Position numbers and translations under genes: made by a program. Under the pieces are notes generated by a model, which searched no databases, was not told the DNA's origin, and saw nothing but the letters and a program-made list of their open reading frames with translations. From contig JBELMC010000030.1 of assembly GCA_042096155.1 (NCBI GenBank), forward strand, positions 1-29,276: a stretch of DNA of 29,276 nt, in the 5' to 3' direction. The DNA comes from Dinoroseobacter sp042096155. GTDB lineage: Bacteria; Pseudomonadota; Alphaproteobacteria; Rhodobacterales; Rhodobacteraceae. Positions 15,395 through 23,169 of this stretch are shown one piece after another. Positions within the stretch are counted from its first letter, which is position 1. Each line of letters opens with the position of its first letter.

Positions 15395-16504
15395 ATGGCT
15401 GGCTTGTGGGTGAGCCACTTGCGTCTGTCGCATTTCAGATCGCACGGGCAGCTTACACTGCATCTTGATCAGCGGCCTGTTGCAATCTTCGGGCCAAACG
15501 GATCCGGTAAAACCAATATTTTGGAAGCGCTCTCTTTTTTGTCCCCTGGGAGAGGGCTGCGCCGCGCTGCCAGCTTTGATGTTGCGCGAAGGCCCGAAAG
15601 CGTGGGCTGGAAAGTCTCGGCGGAGCTTTACAACGCTGATATTTCTCACCAAATCCAAACTGGGGCTGAACAAAGTGCCCACCGCTTCGTTCAGCTCAAC
15701 GATAAAACTGTTCCACAAAATACCTTGGGCGGTGTTTGCCGAATTGTCTGGCTGGTTCCTAATATGGACCGGCTCTGGGTCGAAGGCGCAGACGGCCGAC
15801 GTCGGTTCCTTGACCGTCTTTGCCTCAGTTTTTTTGCCGCTCATGCCGACCATACACTTGCCTATGAGAAAGCCATGCGGGAGCGTAACCGGCTGCTCAA
15901 AAATCAAGTGGTTGAACCCAGTTGGTATGGCGCCCTCGAACGACAGATGGCAGAAGCTGGCGCTGCGCTAAATGCCAACCGTTTGCAAACAATTAAGCGT
16001 CTGAGTGATGCGATCCGCTCAGGGGGTTCCGCCTTTCCCGAATGCGCTCTTACTTTGCTGAATCCTGATGGTACTGATTGTGGTTTTTACACTGCAGATC
16101 AACTCAGCGCGGACCTAAATCATCATCGTCGTAAAGATATGGCGGCAGGCCGCAGTTTGATTGGCCCCCATCGTGCTGATTTAATGGGTAAGTACACAGC
16201 AAAGAACATGCGTGCCGTCGACTGCTCAACGGGCGAGCAAAAAGCCCTTCTGTTGTCGATTGTTCTCGCCCATGCCCGTGCTCTGAAAGCGGATTGCGCC
16301 ACAGCGCCTTTGTTGCTTTTGGATGAGGTCGCTGCCCATCTTGATGCAGACAGATGCGCAGCGCTATATACTGAGCTAAAGATGTTAGGCGCACAAGCTT
16401 GGATGACCGGGACAGGACCGGAGGTGTTCGACGCGCTTGAGCAAGATGTGCAACGGATCTTTGTGGTCGAAAAAGATGGAAAATCTGTCGTGACGACGTT
16501 GTAG
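15395..16504 (+). CDS. recF: DNA replication and repair protein RecF
   Basis: This SMC-like ATPase helps RecO/RecR load RecA at gapped DNA. The product is 369 residues. It has Walker A GPNGSGKT (33-40), the N-terminal HLRLSHFRSHGQLTLHL strand, the ABC signature region STGEQKALLLSIVLAHA, and Walker B APLLLLDEVAAHLD. The ATG at 15395 follows AAAGGGG, 22 bp after the dnaN stop, so it is in the dnaN operon. In many alphaproteobacteria gyrB follows recF; here a polysaccharide gene does. Confidence 0.96.
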   Translation: MAGLWVSHLRLSHFRSHGQLTLHLDQRPVAIFGPNGSGKTNILEALSFLSPGRGLRRAASFDVARRPESVGWKVSAELYNADISHQIQTGAEQSAHRFVQLNDKTVPQNTLGGVCRIVWLVPNMDRLWVEGADGRRRFLDRLCLSFFAAHADHTLAYEKAMRERNRLLKNQVVEPSWYGALERQMAEAGAALNANRLQTIKRLSDAIRSGGSAFPECALTLLNPDGTDCGFYTADQLSADLNHHRRKDMAAGRSLIGPHRADLMGKYTAKNMRAVDCSTGEQKALLLSIVLAHARALKADCATAPLLLLDEVAAHLDADRCAALYTELKMLGAQAWMTGTGPEVFDALEQDVQRIFVVEKDGKSVVTTL

Positions 16505-16517
16505 ACTGGCATCACCG

Positions 16518-16537
16518 AAGGTCATAAACGCGACCTT
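16518..16537 (+). terminator. Weak hairpin after recF
   Basis: AAGGTC (16518-16523) pairs with GACCTT (16532-16537) over an 8-nt loop, followed by AACCCCTTTT. It lies 13 bp past the recF stop and could be a weak terminator separating recF from wecB. Confidence 0.35.
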
Positions 16538-16619
16538 AACCCCTTTTCGTGCAGGAGTAATGTCCAAAGGCCGAATCCTGTTTTTGGGCCTTGGGGCAAT
16601 TGGAAGGGCAGCACGTTCC

Positions 16620-17822
16620 ATGAAAATCTGCGTTTGTATCGGCACGCGACCCGAGGCGATTAAGCTCGCGCCCGTCATTCGCGCAATCCGTAAAATCTCT
16701 GGAAATCGCTGTCTGGTTCACCTGACCGGTCAGCACCCTGATCTTGCTGCTCAAGCGCTTGCGCAGTTTGACATCACGCCCGATAGTTTTGGGACATTGT
16801 CAGATACTGCACCAGATCTGAACGCTCGTTTTGGTGCAGTTTTGTCTCAGGTCGAAAGCCTCGCTTGCCAATATAACCCTGACTGGTTTGTCGTACATGG
16901 CGATACTGCGACGGCGGCGGCGGCGGCATTGGGCAGCTTTCATACAAAGATAAGTGTTGCTCATGTTGAGGCCGGTTTGCGAACAGGTAACCTTGATGGT
17001 CCTTGGCCTGAGGAAGGCTATCGCAGCATGATCGCCCGTTTTGCCCGGCTTCATTTCGCCAGCACGATTTCTGCAAAAGACAACTTGCTTGATGAAGGTA
17101 TCCCAAGAAACGAAATTATCGTCACCGGGAACACTGTCGTAGATGCTCTTTTGCACACAGTTGAGCGCCTACGCTATGATCGCCGCCTATACGCGGAGTT
17201 GGAAAGTTGGTATGCCACAAAGCAGATGCCAATGAAAATGATTCTCGTGACGTTGCATCGCCGAGAAAATCATGGGACTGGAATCCTCGGTATTTGCGAA
17301 GCACTCAGAAATCTTGCGCGGCGTTTTTCTGATATTGGATTCATACTCCCCATCCATCCCAATCCCGCCGTGCGCGGGCCAGTACTTGCGGCGTTGGGAA
17401 ACAGTAAAAATATCAAACTTATCAATCCCGTAGATTACACAAAATTCGTTTTTTTAATGCAAAAGAGCGACTTAATTCTGACCGACTCCGGTGGTATTCA
17501 AGAAGAAGCGCCATCTCTACGGCGACCGGTCCTCGTCATGCGTAACGAGACAGAGCGTCCCGAAGCCGTGGAGGCCGGGTTCGCCAGGTTGACGGGTTCG
17601 GACAATCTCTGCATCGAGCAGAGTGTTGCAGATGCGTTGAACGGCAAATTCATGCTGCCAAGGGTCACGAACCCTTTCGGCGATGGAAAATCTGCACTCC
17701 GAATCGCCAACGCGCTTCATACAACGGCCCTTGGATTACAAGGCGTGATAGATAAATCACGGGCGAGTGGCCGTTCGCATAATAACTCTGTCATAAGTTG
17801 TAACGCCGGTTTGCATGTGTAA
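16620..17822 (+). CDS. wecB: UDP-N-acetylglucosamine 2-epimerase (non-hydrolysing)
   Basis: The enzyme interconverts UDP-GlcNAc and UDP-ManNAc, supplying N-acetylmannosamine units for surface polysaccharide. The 400-residue product has GTRPEAIKLAPVI near the N-terminus and TGNTVVDAL, LHRREN, PIHPNP and LTDSGGIQEEAPSL further on. Asp95, Glu117, Glu131 and His213 fall at the positions of the catalytic residues of E. coli WecB. The ATG at 16620 gives the usual MKICVCIGTRPEAIK start; an in-frame ATG at 16560 would add 20 residues, but its GGAG is only 2 nt away. The last 30 residues or so are an unrecognised extension. First gene of the EPS-type cluster. Confidence 0.94.
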   Translation: MKICVCIGTRPEAIKLAPVIRAIRKISGNRCLVHLTGQHPDLAAQALAQFDITPDSFGTLSDTAPDLNARFGAVLSQVESLACQYNPDWFVVHGDTATAAAAALGSFHTKISVAHVEAGLRTGNLDGPWPEEGYRSMIARFARLHFASTISAKDNLLDEGIPRNEIIVTGNTVVDALLHTVERLRYDRRLYAELESWYATKQMPMKMILVTLHRRENHGTGILGICEALRNLARRFSDIGFILPIHPNPAVRGPVLAALGNSKNIKLINPVDYTKFVFLMQKSDLILTDSGGIQEEAPSLRRPVLVMRNETERPEAVEAGFARLTGSDNLCIEQSVADALNGKFMLPRVTNPFGDGKSALRIANALHTTALGLQGVIDKSRASGRSHNNSVISCNAGLHV

Positions 17823-17861
17823 CTTGAGGATAACCTTAATTAGTCTGGATCCTCTTCAGCC

Positions 17862-18647
17862 ATGACGCGTTTTTTTTCTTTGGTGGTCACAGCAACTTTC
17901 CTCAGCTTGGCGCTGCCAGCCCTCGCTGAAAATCATTCTGGTAGAGCAAATCTTACCTTTGGATATTTGAATGTCGACAATGGGTTACAGGATCGGCGGA
18001 CAACAGCTTTGACAGGCGCAGTTTCCATCTCAGACGATACGGAGATCGTTTACGATATTGCGCGCCAGGACCGTGAGGAAAACGCAACCTACGCCGCTGC
18101 GGGCCTATCACGAAAGTTTGGCGTTACAACCGGGCGTGTCACCTTCGGGACATCAACGACAAATACAGGAATTCTTCCAGAATTTTTTGTGGAGGGCGTG
18201 TTAACGATCGACAATGGTCCCGAGGCAGGGACTCTGTTGACAATTCTCGCAAGTCATTCGAAATTTCGCAATGGCAGTGATGTCACAAGGATCGGTGGCG
18301 AAACTGTCAAATACTATGATCCAAATGAGAATGGCGGCTTTGTCATCACTCAAGCAAATGCATTTGTAAGCGGGGCAAATCCGGGCGGAAATACGGGGTG
18401 GGAAATTGGTGGTGCGATCACCTATGTCAGCGGCCAGTCATGGACCGTTGGCCTCTCCGGCTCAGTGGGCGACAGCGCCTATGAAGCCTCCACCACGACC
18501 ACTGTAAAAAACCGTTTTTGGACCGTCAGACCTTTTCTAACCTACGACCTCGGGAATTCTTCCACCCTCGTGATGCGTGGTGAGTACGTAAAATCTGATC
18601 TTTTTAATATTCAGGGCGGTTCGATCGGGGTCAATTTCCAATTCTAG
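17862..18647 (+). CDS. YaiO-like outer-membrane beta-barrel protein
   Basis: The 261-residue product has a clear signal peptide (MTRFFSLVVTATFLSLALPALA, cleavage after about 22). A chain of short alternating beta strands follows, ending in a terminal Phe (GGSIGVNFQF), the hallmark of outer-membrane barrels recognised by the BAM complex. The pattern matches the YaiO family of small barrels often found in polysaccharide loci; strands such as NRFWTVRPFLTYDLGNSSTLVMRGEYVKS are typical. It lies 39 bp after wecB and 6 bp before the synthase gene, so a role in polymer passage across the outer membrane is likely but inferred. Assignment to YaiO is by resemblance. Confidence 0.72.
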   Translation: MTRFFSLVVTATFLSLALPALAENHSGRANLTFGYLNVDNGLQDRRTTALTGAVSISDDTEIVYDIARQDREENATYAAAGLSRKFGVTTGRVTFGTSTTNTGILPEFFVEGVLTIDNGPEAGTLLTILASHSKFRNGSDVTRIGGETVKYYDPNENGGFVITQANAFVSGANPGGNTGWEIGGAITYVSGQSWTVGLSGSVGDSAYEASTTTTVKNRFWTVRPFLTYDLGNSSTLVMRGEYVKSDLFNIQGGSIGVNFQF

Positions 18648-18653
18648 GACCTC

Positions 18654-19919
18654 ATGCTCACAGCAATATCATTTTTCATATTTGTATCGTCCCTCTTGAT
18701 CAGCATCATTTTGGCAAGACAACTACTATTTACAACGCTATTTTTGGTGCTGAATAAAAATTACTCACAAAAATCTGCACCGCCCATCGCTAACGAAAAG
18801 CTGCCAACAGTAACTGTGTTGATACCAGCCCATAATGAGGAAATGGTAATCTCTGGGTGCTTAGATGCTATGCGAAAAATTAGCTACCCAGCAAGTAAAA
18901 TGAAAATCATTGTGATCAATGATCGATCGTCCGATAAAACCGGAGAGATCGCAGAATACTATGCAGGACTCGATCCGCGTATCCAAGTCTTTCATAGGGC
19001 CACAGATGCAGTCCCTGGCAAACCCGCAGCTCTTGCTGACACAATTAAAAATAGTGTGTCGGATATATTTGTATTTTTTGATGCAGATTATTTACCGCAG
19101 CGGGGGTTAATTCGAAAACTGATAGCACCATTCGAAGATCCGCGCGTTGGTGCCACTATGGGGCGCGTGGTCCCCTACAATACAGACAAAAATTTACTAA
19201 CAAAATTGATCGATCTAGAAAGACGGGCCGGGTATGCAATTGATCAAAATATGCGACACCAGCTCGGATTGCTTCCGCAATTTGGCGGAACATGCGGTGC
19301 AGTGCGTCGCTCAGATCTTGAAGCGACTGGCGGATGGCTGACCGAAGTTCTTACAGAGGATACAGACTTAACATACCGACTATTTCTTATGGGCAAAAGT
19401 GTTGCTTATGTAGCCGATGCTTTGTGCTACGAAGAAAGTCCAGAGAACTGGCACGTTCGTTTTAAACAAGTAAGGCGGTGGTCATATGGCCATAACGACT
19501 GTCTCTTTCGCTATTTTTTCCCTGTCCTGTTAACTTCAAAGCAAAATTTTTTTGCGAAACTTGACGCAGCAATTGTTCTCCTATTTTATGCGGTTCCGAC
19601 ACTCACCATGCTCACACTATTTGCAGCACTCACTATTCCTACAATCACAGGAACGTTAGGGCCTATTGTGATTCTGATACCAACTATAGCTATATTTTGT
19701 TCTTTTGGGAATTTTGCACCATATTATCAAATTGCGGCCGGTTGTGTACATGATAAGCAACCAAAGGCATTTACAGCAGCGCCCTTACTTTATTTGTCCT
19801 CCTTTATAAGTATGGCGGCGTCTGTTGCTGGGCTTTTTAGACTAATTTATGATCGCTTTTTTAGGATCGCACCACATTGGGATAAAACTATTCGATTCCG
19901 CAGCCAGCACGAAGATTAA
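18654..19919 (+). CDS. Processive family 2 glycosyltransferase (cellulose/PNAG-synthase-like)
   Basis: This 421-residue membrane enzyme polymerises a sugar from a nucleotide donor and probably moves the chain through its own membrane channel. TM1 spans about 5-33. The GT-A domain has VTVLIPAHNEE (53-63), Asp90 in IVINDRSSDKT, the DxD motif FFDADY (141-146), the TED motif LTEDTD (233-238) and Q-x-x-R-W as Gln272-Arg275-Trp276. C-terminal TM segments follow at about 305-328, 335-357 and 376-396. This is the motif set of cellulose, hyaluronan and poly-GlcNAc synthases. With wecB beside it the polymer may contain GlcNAc or ManNAc; that is inference. The gene is AT-rich against the housekeeping block. 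Confidence 0.9.
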   Translation: MLTAISFFIFVSSLLISIILARQLLFTTLFLVLNKNYSQKSAPPIANEKLPTVTVLIPAHNEEMVISGCLDAMRKISYPASKMKIIVINDRSSDKTGEIAEYYAGLDPRIQVFHRATDAVPGKPAALADTIKNSVSDIFVFFDADYLPQRGLIRKLIAPFEDPRVGATMGRVVPYNTDKNLLTKLIDLERRAGYAIDQNMRHQLGLLPQFGGTCGAVRRSDLEATGGWLTEVLTEDTDLTYRLFLMGKSVAYVADALCYEESPENWHVRFKQVRRWSYGHNDCLFRYFFPVLLTSKQNFFAKLDAAIVLLFYAVPTLTMLTLFAALTIPTITGTLGPIVILIPTIAIFCSFGNFAPYYQIAAGCVHDKQPKAFTAAPLLYLSSFISMAASVAGLFRLIYDRFFRIAPHWDKTIRFRSQHED

Positions 19920-19930
19920 CCAGTGAAAAA

Positions 19931-20077
19931 ATGATTTTAGTTCTTATTTTGATGTTATACTTGACTTCTGTCATGCTCGTCTTGGGGTTCGTTTTTTGGC
20001 GCATTCGCGGAGAATCAAGTTGTTTAAAATTCGATGAAACTAGAAAAATTGATCATACATACAATAAAGAGTGGTAA
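19931..20077 (+). CDS. 48-residue single-pass membrane microprotein in the EPS cluster
   Basis: An open frame of 48 codons starts at ATG 19931, 11 bp after the synthase stop, and ends 9 bp before the next gene. The product begins MILVLILMLYLTSVMLVLGFVFW, a single hydrophobic helix of about 23 residues. A short positively charged linker (RIRGESS) and a polar tail ending DHTYNKEW follow. No ribosome site of strength is seen, so translation may be coupled to the synthase. Small partner subunits of this kind accompany some GT2 synthases (PgaD, for example), but no sequence match to PgaD is claimed. Confidence 0.5.
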   Translation: MILVLILMLYLTSVMLVLGFVFWRIRGESSCLKFDETRKIDHTYNKEW

Positions 20078-20086
20078 CTTGATCTG

Positions 20087-20728
20087 ATGTTGACTTGGCC
20101 ACGAGCCGGAACCGGTATCATCTTGTGTTTAGCGTTATTTCCAGTAATTTTTGAACTTTTACTTTCGGCCTTAGGCGATTTTCTGATAAGTATTCATCTA
20201 ACCCAAATAGTGGATTTTACAAATTTTAAAATTACTATAGAAGTAATAGAAAAAGAAAATGCCTCAGGCTCAAATATGCGTTTATCTTGGGCTCTTGTTT
20301 TCATTGCCAGTGGTCTGACCCTTTTCTTCCGAAAATCAGTTGCCTGCATATTTTTTTTATTTCATCTCGCTCTGGCCCTTTTAAGCGCTATCCTAGGTAT
20401 AATACCATTTAGTCCATTGGTTGATAAATATTTATTGGTCGAACGCGCGGTCAATTTTTCTTTCGTTATTATTCTACTTAGTCAAATTGCGTTTCTATCG
20501 TTTTCGAACCCATCACTTTTTTCGACCATTCGTTTAATTTTTTCGATCCTTATTTCTTCTCTCGCCCTCGTAATTGGTAGTACGTTACTGGGAATTTTTA
20601 CGCAAACGAGCGACGGGCCTCTATTAATATTATTGACATATATCATCTTATCCTATGGTGTTTTTGGAATTCACTTAATTAGCTTAACCGTTTTAATGCA
20701 ATCAAAAATTCACTTACGGGAAGTCTGA
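20087..20728 (+). CDS. Unrecognised multi-pass membrane protein
   Basis: The 213-residue product was not recognised. It has about six hydrophobic segments: roughly 8-30, 64-82, 85-108, 122-141, 147-170 and 177-203. Between the first and second is a polar loop (about 36-63, IHLTQIVDFTNFKITIEVIEK region) that would be extracytoplasmic or cytoplasmic depending on topology. It lies 9 bp after the microprotein and is equally AT-rich, so it belongs to the EPS-type operon. It could be a polymer-modifying or accessory membrane subunit. It is the last gene before the IS remnants; an IS5-type element starts 7 bp after its stop, so the cluster may once have been longer. Confidence 0.7.
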   Translation: MLTWPRAGTGIILCLALFPVIFELLLSALGDFLISIHLTQIVDFTNFKITIEVIEKENASGSNMRLSWALVFIASGLTLFFRKSVACIFFLFHLALALLSAILGIIPFSPLVDKYLLVERAVNFSFVIILLSQIAFLSFSNPSLFSTIRLIFSILISSLALVIGSTLLGIFTQTSDGPLLILLTYIILSYGVFGIHLISLTVLMQSKIHLREV

Positions 20729-20735
20729 AAAATCT

Positions 20736-21798
20736 GCTGTTTTTGGTGTGATGTGGTAGGCTGCAGGCATCGACCGAAGAAGACCGCGCCGATGCCCAAA
20801 CAGCCCGCCATTCCCGGACTTCGTGGTGTAATGAAGAAGAAGGTCACACGATGCGAGGAGTTTCTGGCAGAGATGGATGCGGTGGTTCTCTGGGGACGGC
20901 TGCTGGCCCTGATCGCGCCTCATTACCCGGAGGTTGGGCCGAAGGGTTGGCGGCCTCCGAGGCCGCTGGAGACAATGCTGCGCATTTACTTCCTGCAGAA
21001 TTGGTAGGCCCTGCGCGACCCGATGGCGGAAGAGACGCTGCATGGTAGAGAGGCGATGCTTCGGTTTGCCGGGATCGAGCTGGGCGGTGACTGTATCCCG
21101 GACGAGACCACGATCCTCGACTTCTGGCACCTGCTGGACCGTCACGGGTTGACCGGGGCGAACTTCGCCGAAGTGAACGCGTATCTGGCTGACAAGGGAA
21201 TCACTCTGACCTCTGGCACGCTGGTGGATGCGACGATCATCGATCTGGCGTCTTCGACCAAGAACAAGGCCAAGGTACGAGACCGAAGATGTCTTCGACA
21301 AAGAAGGGTATAGACTGGTACTTCGGCATGAAGGCACATATTGGCGTGGAGCCTGAAAGCGGCATCGTCCATAGCCTCGAGGCCACAACCGCAAAGCTGC
21401 ATGACAGCCGGGTCTGGGATGAACTGCTCCATGACGCGGAGAAATCGGTCTGGGCCGAAAAGAGCTTTGTCAGCACCGCACGCGAGGCAGTCTTTAGCAA
21501 AGATGCCAAGTCTGGGGCGTCATGCGCAAGGCGGCCAAGGGCGGCAAGCTCGACCCCATCGACGAGAAAATCAACCGGATCATCGCCTTGGTGCGTGCCA
21601 AGGTCGAACATCCCTTCCGGGTCATCAAGCGAAAGTTCGGTCACATGAAAACGCGGTATCGCGGGTTGGCAGAGAGCCTAGCACATCTGTTCACCCTGTT
21701 CGCGCTCGGCAACCTCTTCCTCGTCCGACGAAGGCTTCTGGCATGAGGATGAGTCTGTCTGAAATCGCCATGTCTGCCTCTCAGGCAGCTCAAACAGC
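20736..21798 (+). mobile_element. Decayed IS5-family insertion sequence
   Basis: The element is bounded by an imperfect inverted repeat: GCTGTTTTTGGTG at 20736-20748, and GCTGTTTGAGCTG read on the reverse strand from 21798 to 21786 (10 of 13 match). It holds a broken IS5-type transposase gene. No clear target duplication was seen. Its right end lies 8 bp from the start of the next element. Confidence 0.65.
20792..21746 (+). pseudogene. IS5-family transposase, inactivated by a stop codon and two frameshifts
   Basis: The frame begins MPKQPAIPGLRGVMKKKVTRCEEFLAEMDAV at 20792 and reads to FLQNW, where TAG (21005-21007) replaces what is normally a Tyr codon. It resumes ALRDPMAEETLHG and continues through TLVDATIIDLASSTKNKAK. 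A one-base loss near 21278-21290 then shifts to MSSTKKGIDWYFGMKAHIGVEPESGIVHS. A second one-base loss near 21510-21515 (expected AAG-GTC-TGG) shifts to VMRKAAKGGKLDPIDEKINRI. The last part, VEHPFRVIKRKFGHMKTRYRG to FLVRRRLLA, is the intact C-terminus of the DDE domain. The protein cannot be made. Confidence 0.9.
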
Positions 21799-22755
21799 GC
21801 TAAAATTGTATAGTCCCGGCATGTGGTGGGTTGGGTTTACCTTGAAACGATCTGGCTCTACGATCCAGATTTTGCAGATGTATTCGAATGGCGTGAGACC
21901 CTGCAGGGTCTTCAGTCGCCGCGCGTGGTTGTAAGCCGCAATGAAATCGGTGACGTGTGTTTCAAGCTGGGAATGGGTGTCGTAATGATACCGTTTGACC
22001 GTTGCCTCTTTGATCGTTCGGTTCATGCGCTCGACCTGTCCCTTCGTCCAGGGGTGGTTTGGTTTACCTTGGTCAGGCGCTGGTTAATGTTATTTTCGTG
22101 GCAAACGCGACTGAAGATGTGCTCGAAGGCTGATGTGTCGTGTTTGCGATTGGTGAACTGGATACCGTTATCCGTCAGGATCGTGTGGATCTTGTAAGGC
22201 ACCGCCGCGATCAGATTGCGCAAAAATTGGGCGGCCACCATCTTGCCCGCTCGCTCATGCAGCTCCACATAGGCGAACTTTGAGGTTCGGTCGATGGCCA
22301 CGAAGAGGCGGATCTTACCTTCGCCGGTGCGCATTTCGGCAATGTCGATATGGAAATACCCAATCGGGTAGCGCTTGAACGTCTTCTTCGGTTTGTCACC
22401 TTCAACCTCCGGCAACCGCGAGATACAATGCCGTTGCAAACATCGATGCAGCGACGACCGGGTCAGATGCGGGATCGTCGGTAGAAGGGCATACAGGCAG
22501 TCATCCAGTGGCAGCAATGTATGGCGCCGGAACGCCACAATCACCGCTTCCTCCTCGATGCTGAGACCCATGGAATGCGCTTCCTTCGGCCCCATTGCAG
22601 CGTCATGTACGTGATCGCGTTTGCGCCATTTGGCAACCGTTTTGGACGTTGATCCCAAGCTCTCGGCTCAATGCCGCGTTCGAAGCTTTCGATCGCTGTA
22701 TGAGAGTTCGGACGGCGTGCGTGGTCTTGGCGCTCCCGTGAAGAATTTGTCCCAT
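21790..22755 (-). pseudogene. IS481-family transposase with two frameshifts
   Basis: The start is MGQILHGSAKTTHAVRTLIQ at 22755. The helix-turn-helix part (LSRELGIN) runs into a frameshift near 22640-22652. The frame then resumes as SKTVAKWRKRDHVHDAAMGPKEAHS. The DDE core follows: FHIDIAEMRTGEGKIRLFVAIDRTSKFAYVEL, then HTILTDNGIQFT. At 22065-22068 four extra bases break the expected LTKPNHPW motif. The C-terminal part is QVERMNRTIKEATVKRYHYDTH to HHMPGLY. The terminal frame runs through the IS end into flanking DNA and stops at 21790. Confidence 0.9.
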
Positions 22756-22811
22756 AGTTTGTCCTTCTGATGGTCACAGATCATTAGACCACCACACACT
22801 GGGACTGTACA
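21807..22811 (-). mobile_element. IS481-family insertion sequence (about 1005 bp), inactive
   Basis: The ends are TGTATAGTCCCGGCATGTGG at 21807 and TGTACAGTCCCAGTGTGTGG read on the reverse strand from 22811, a clear inverted repeat with few mismatches. It carries a minus-strand transposase gene with two frameshifts. No target duplication was recognised. It is wedged between the IS5-type element and an IS110-type remnant, probably inserted into the latter. Confidence 0.85.
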
Positions 22812-23057
22812 CCTAGGGCGCGCGGTAGATCTTCCTGAGCGGGGCATTGTACCGGGTTGCGATGACAGCCGACATAAACAGCAAAGTGCGCAGTCCGTGG
22901 CGGCCGCCGAAGATGCGGGCCTTGCCCTTCCAACTCCCCGACTGCCGAGTGACCGGCGCGCGGCAGGCCAGGTGCGCGGCCTCTTTCGTGATCATTGTGC
23001 CGCGCTCGGGCATGTCCACGATCATCGCCGTTGCGGCCACCGGCCCAATGTCCCCTT
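22812..23057 (-). pseudogene. C-terminal remnant of an IS110-family transposase
   Basis: On the minus strand the frame GPVAATAMIVDMPERGTMITKEAAHLACRAPV, then GGRHGLRTLLFMSAVIATRYNAPL, matches the C-terminal helix-hairpin region (IS116/IS110/IS902 type) of IS110 transposases. It opens after an in-frame stop near 23058 and is cut at 22812 by the IS481 end. Neither the catalytic N-terminal half nor the true C-terminus is present. It abuts the control region of imuA. Confidence 0.75.
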
Positions 23058-23129
23058 ACTTAAGCGCGTAAGCCCGACAGCGTCTTGCGTGCGAGGTGAT
23101 CTGGTTGACGCAAATTGCCTTCTGAAATA

Positions 23130-23144
23130 GAACAAATAAGGAAC
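23130..23144 (+). promoter_or_regulatory. LexA (SOS) box of the imuA-imuB-dnaE2 operon
   Basis: GAAC (23130-23133), seven bases (AAATAAG), GAAC (23141-23144) is a perfect match to the alphaproteobacterial LexA operator, the direct repeat GTTC-N7-GTTC read on the other strand. It lies 25 bp upstream of the imuA start, so binding would block the promoter. The cassette should be induced by DNA damage. Confidence 0.9.
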
Positions 23145-23169
23145 ATATAGCAGATTCGGAGTTTGCCCG

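Noticed and set aside
15353..15907. 184-residue minus-strand open frame opposite recF
   Set aside because: It is antisense to recF with no recognisable domain, while recF itself shows all its motifs.
16560..16619. 20-residue N-terminal extension of WecB from ATG 16560
   Set aside because: The Shine-Dalgarno-like GGAG is only two bases from this ATG, and family members begin at the MKI position, so the start at 16620 was preferred.
20792..21746. Programmed frameshifting or stop readthrough in the IS5 transposase
   Set aside because: One nonsense codon plus two separate single-base losses, without slippery heptamers, indicates decay rather than recoding.
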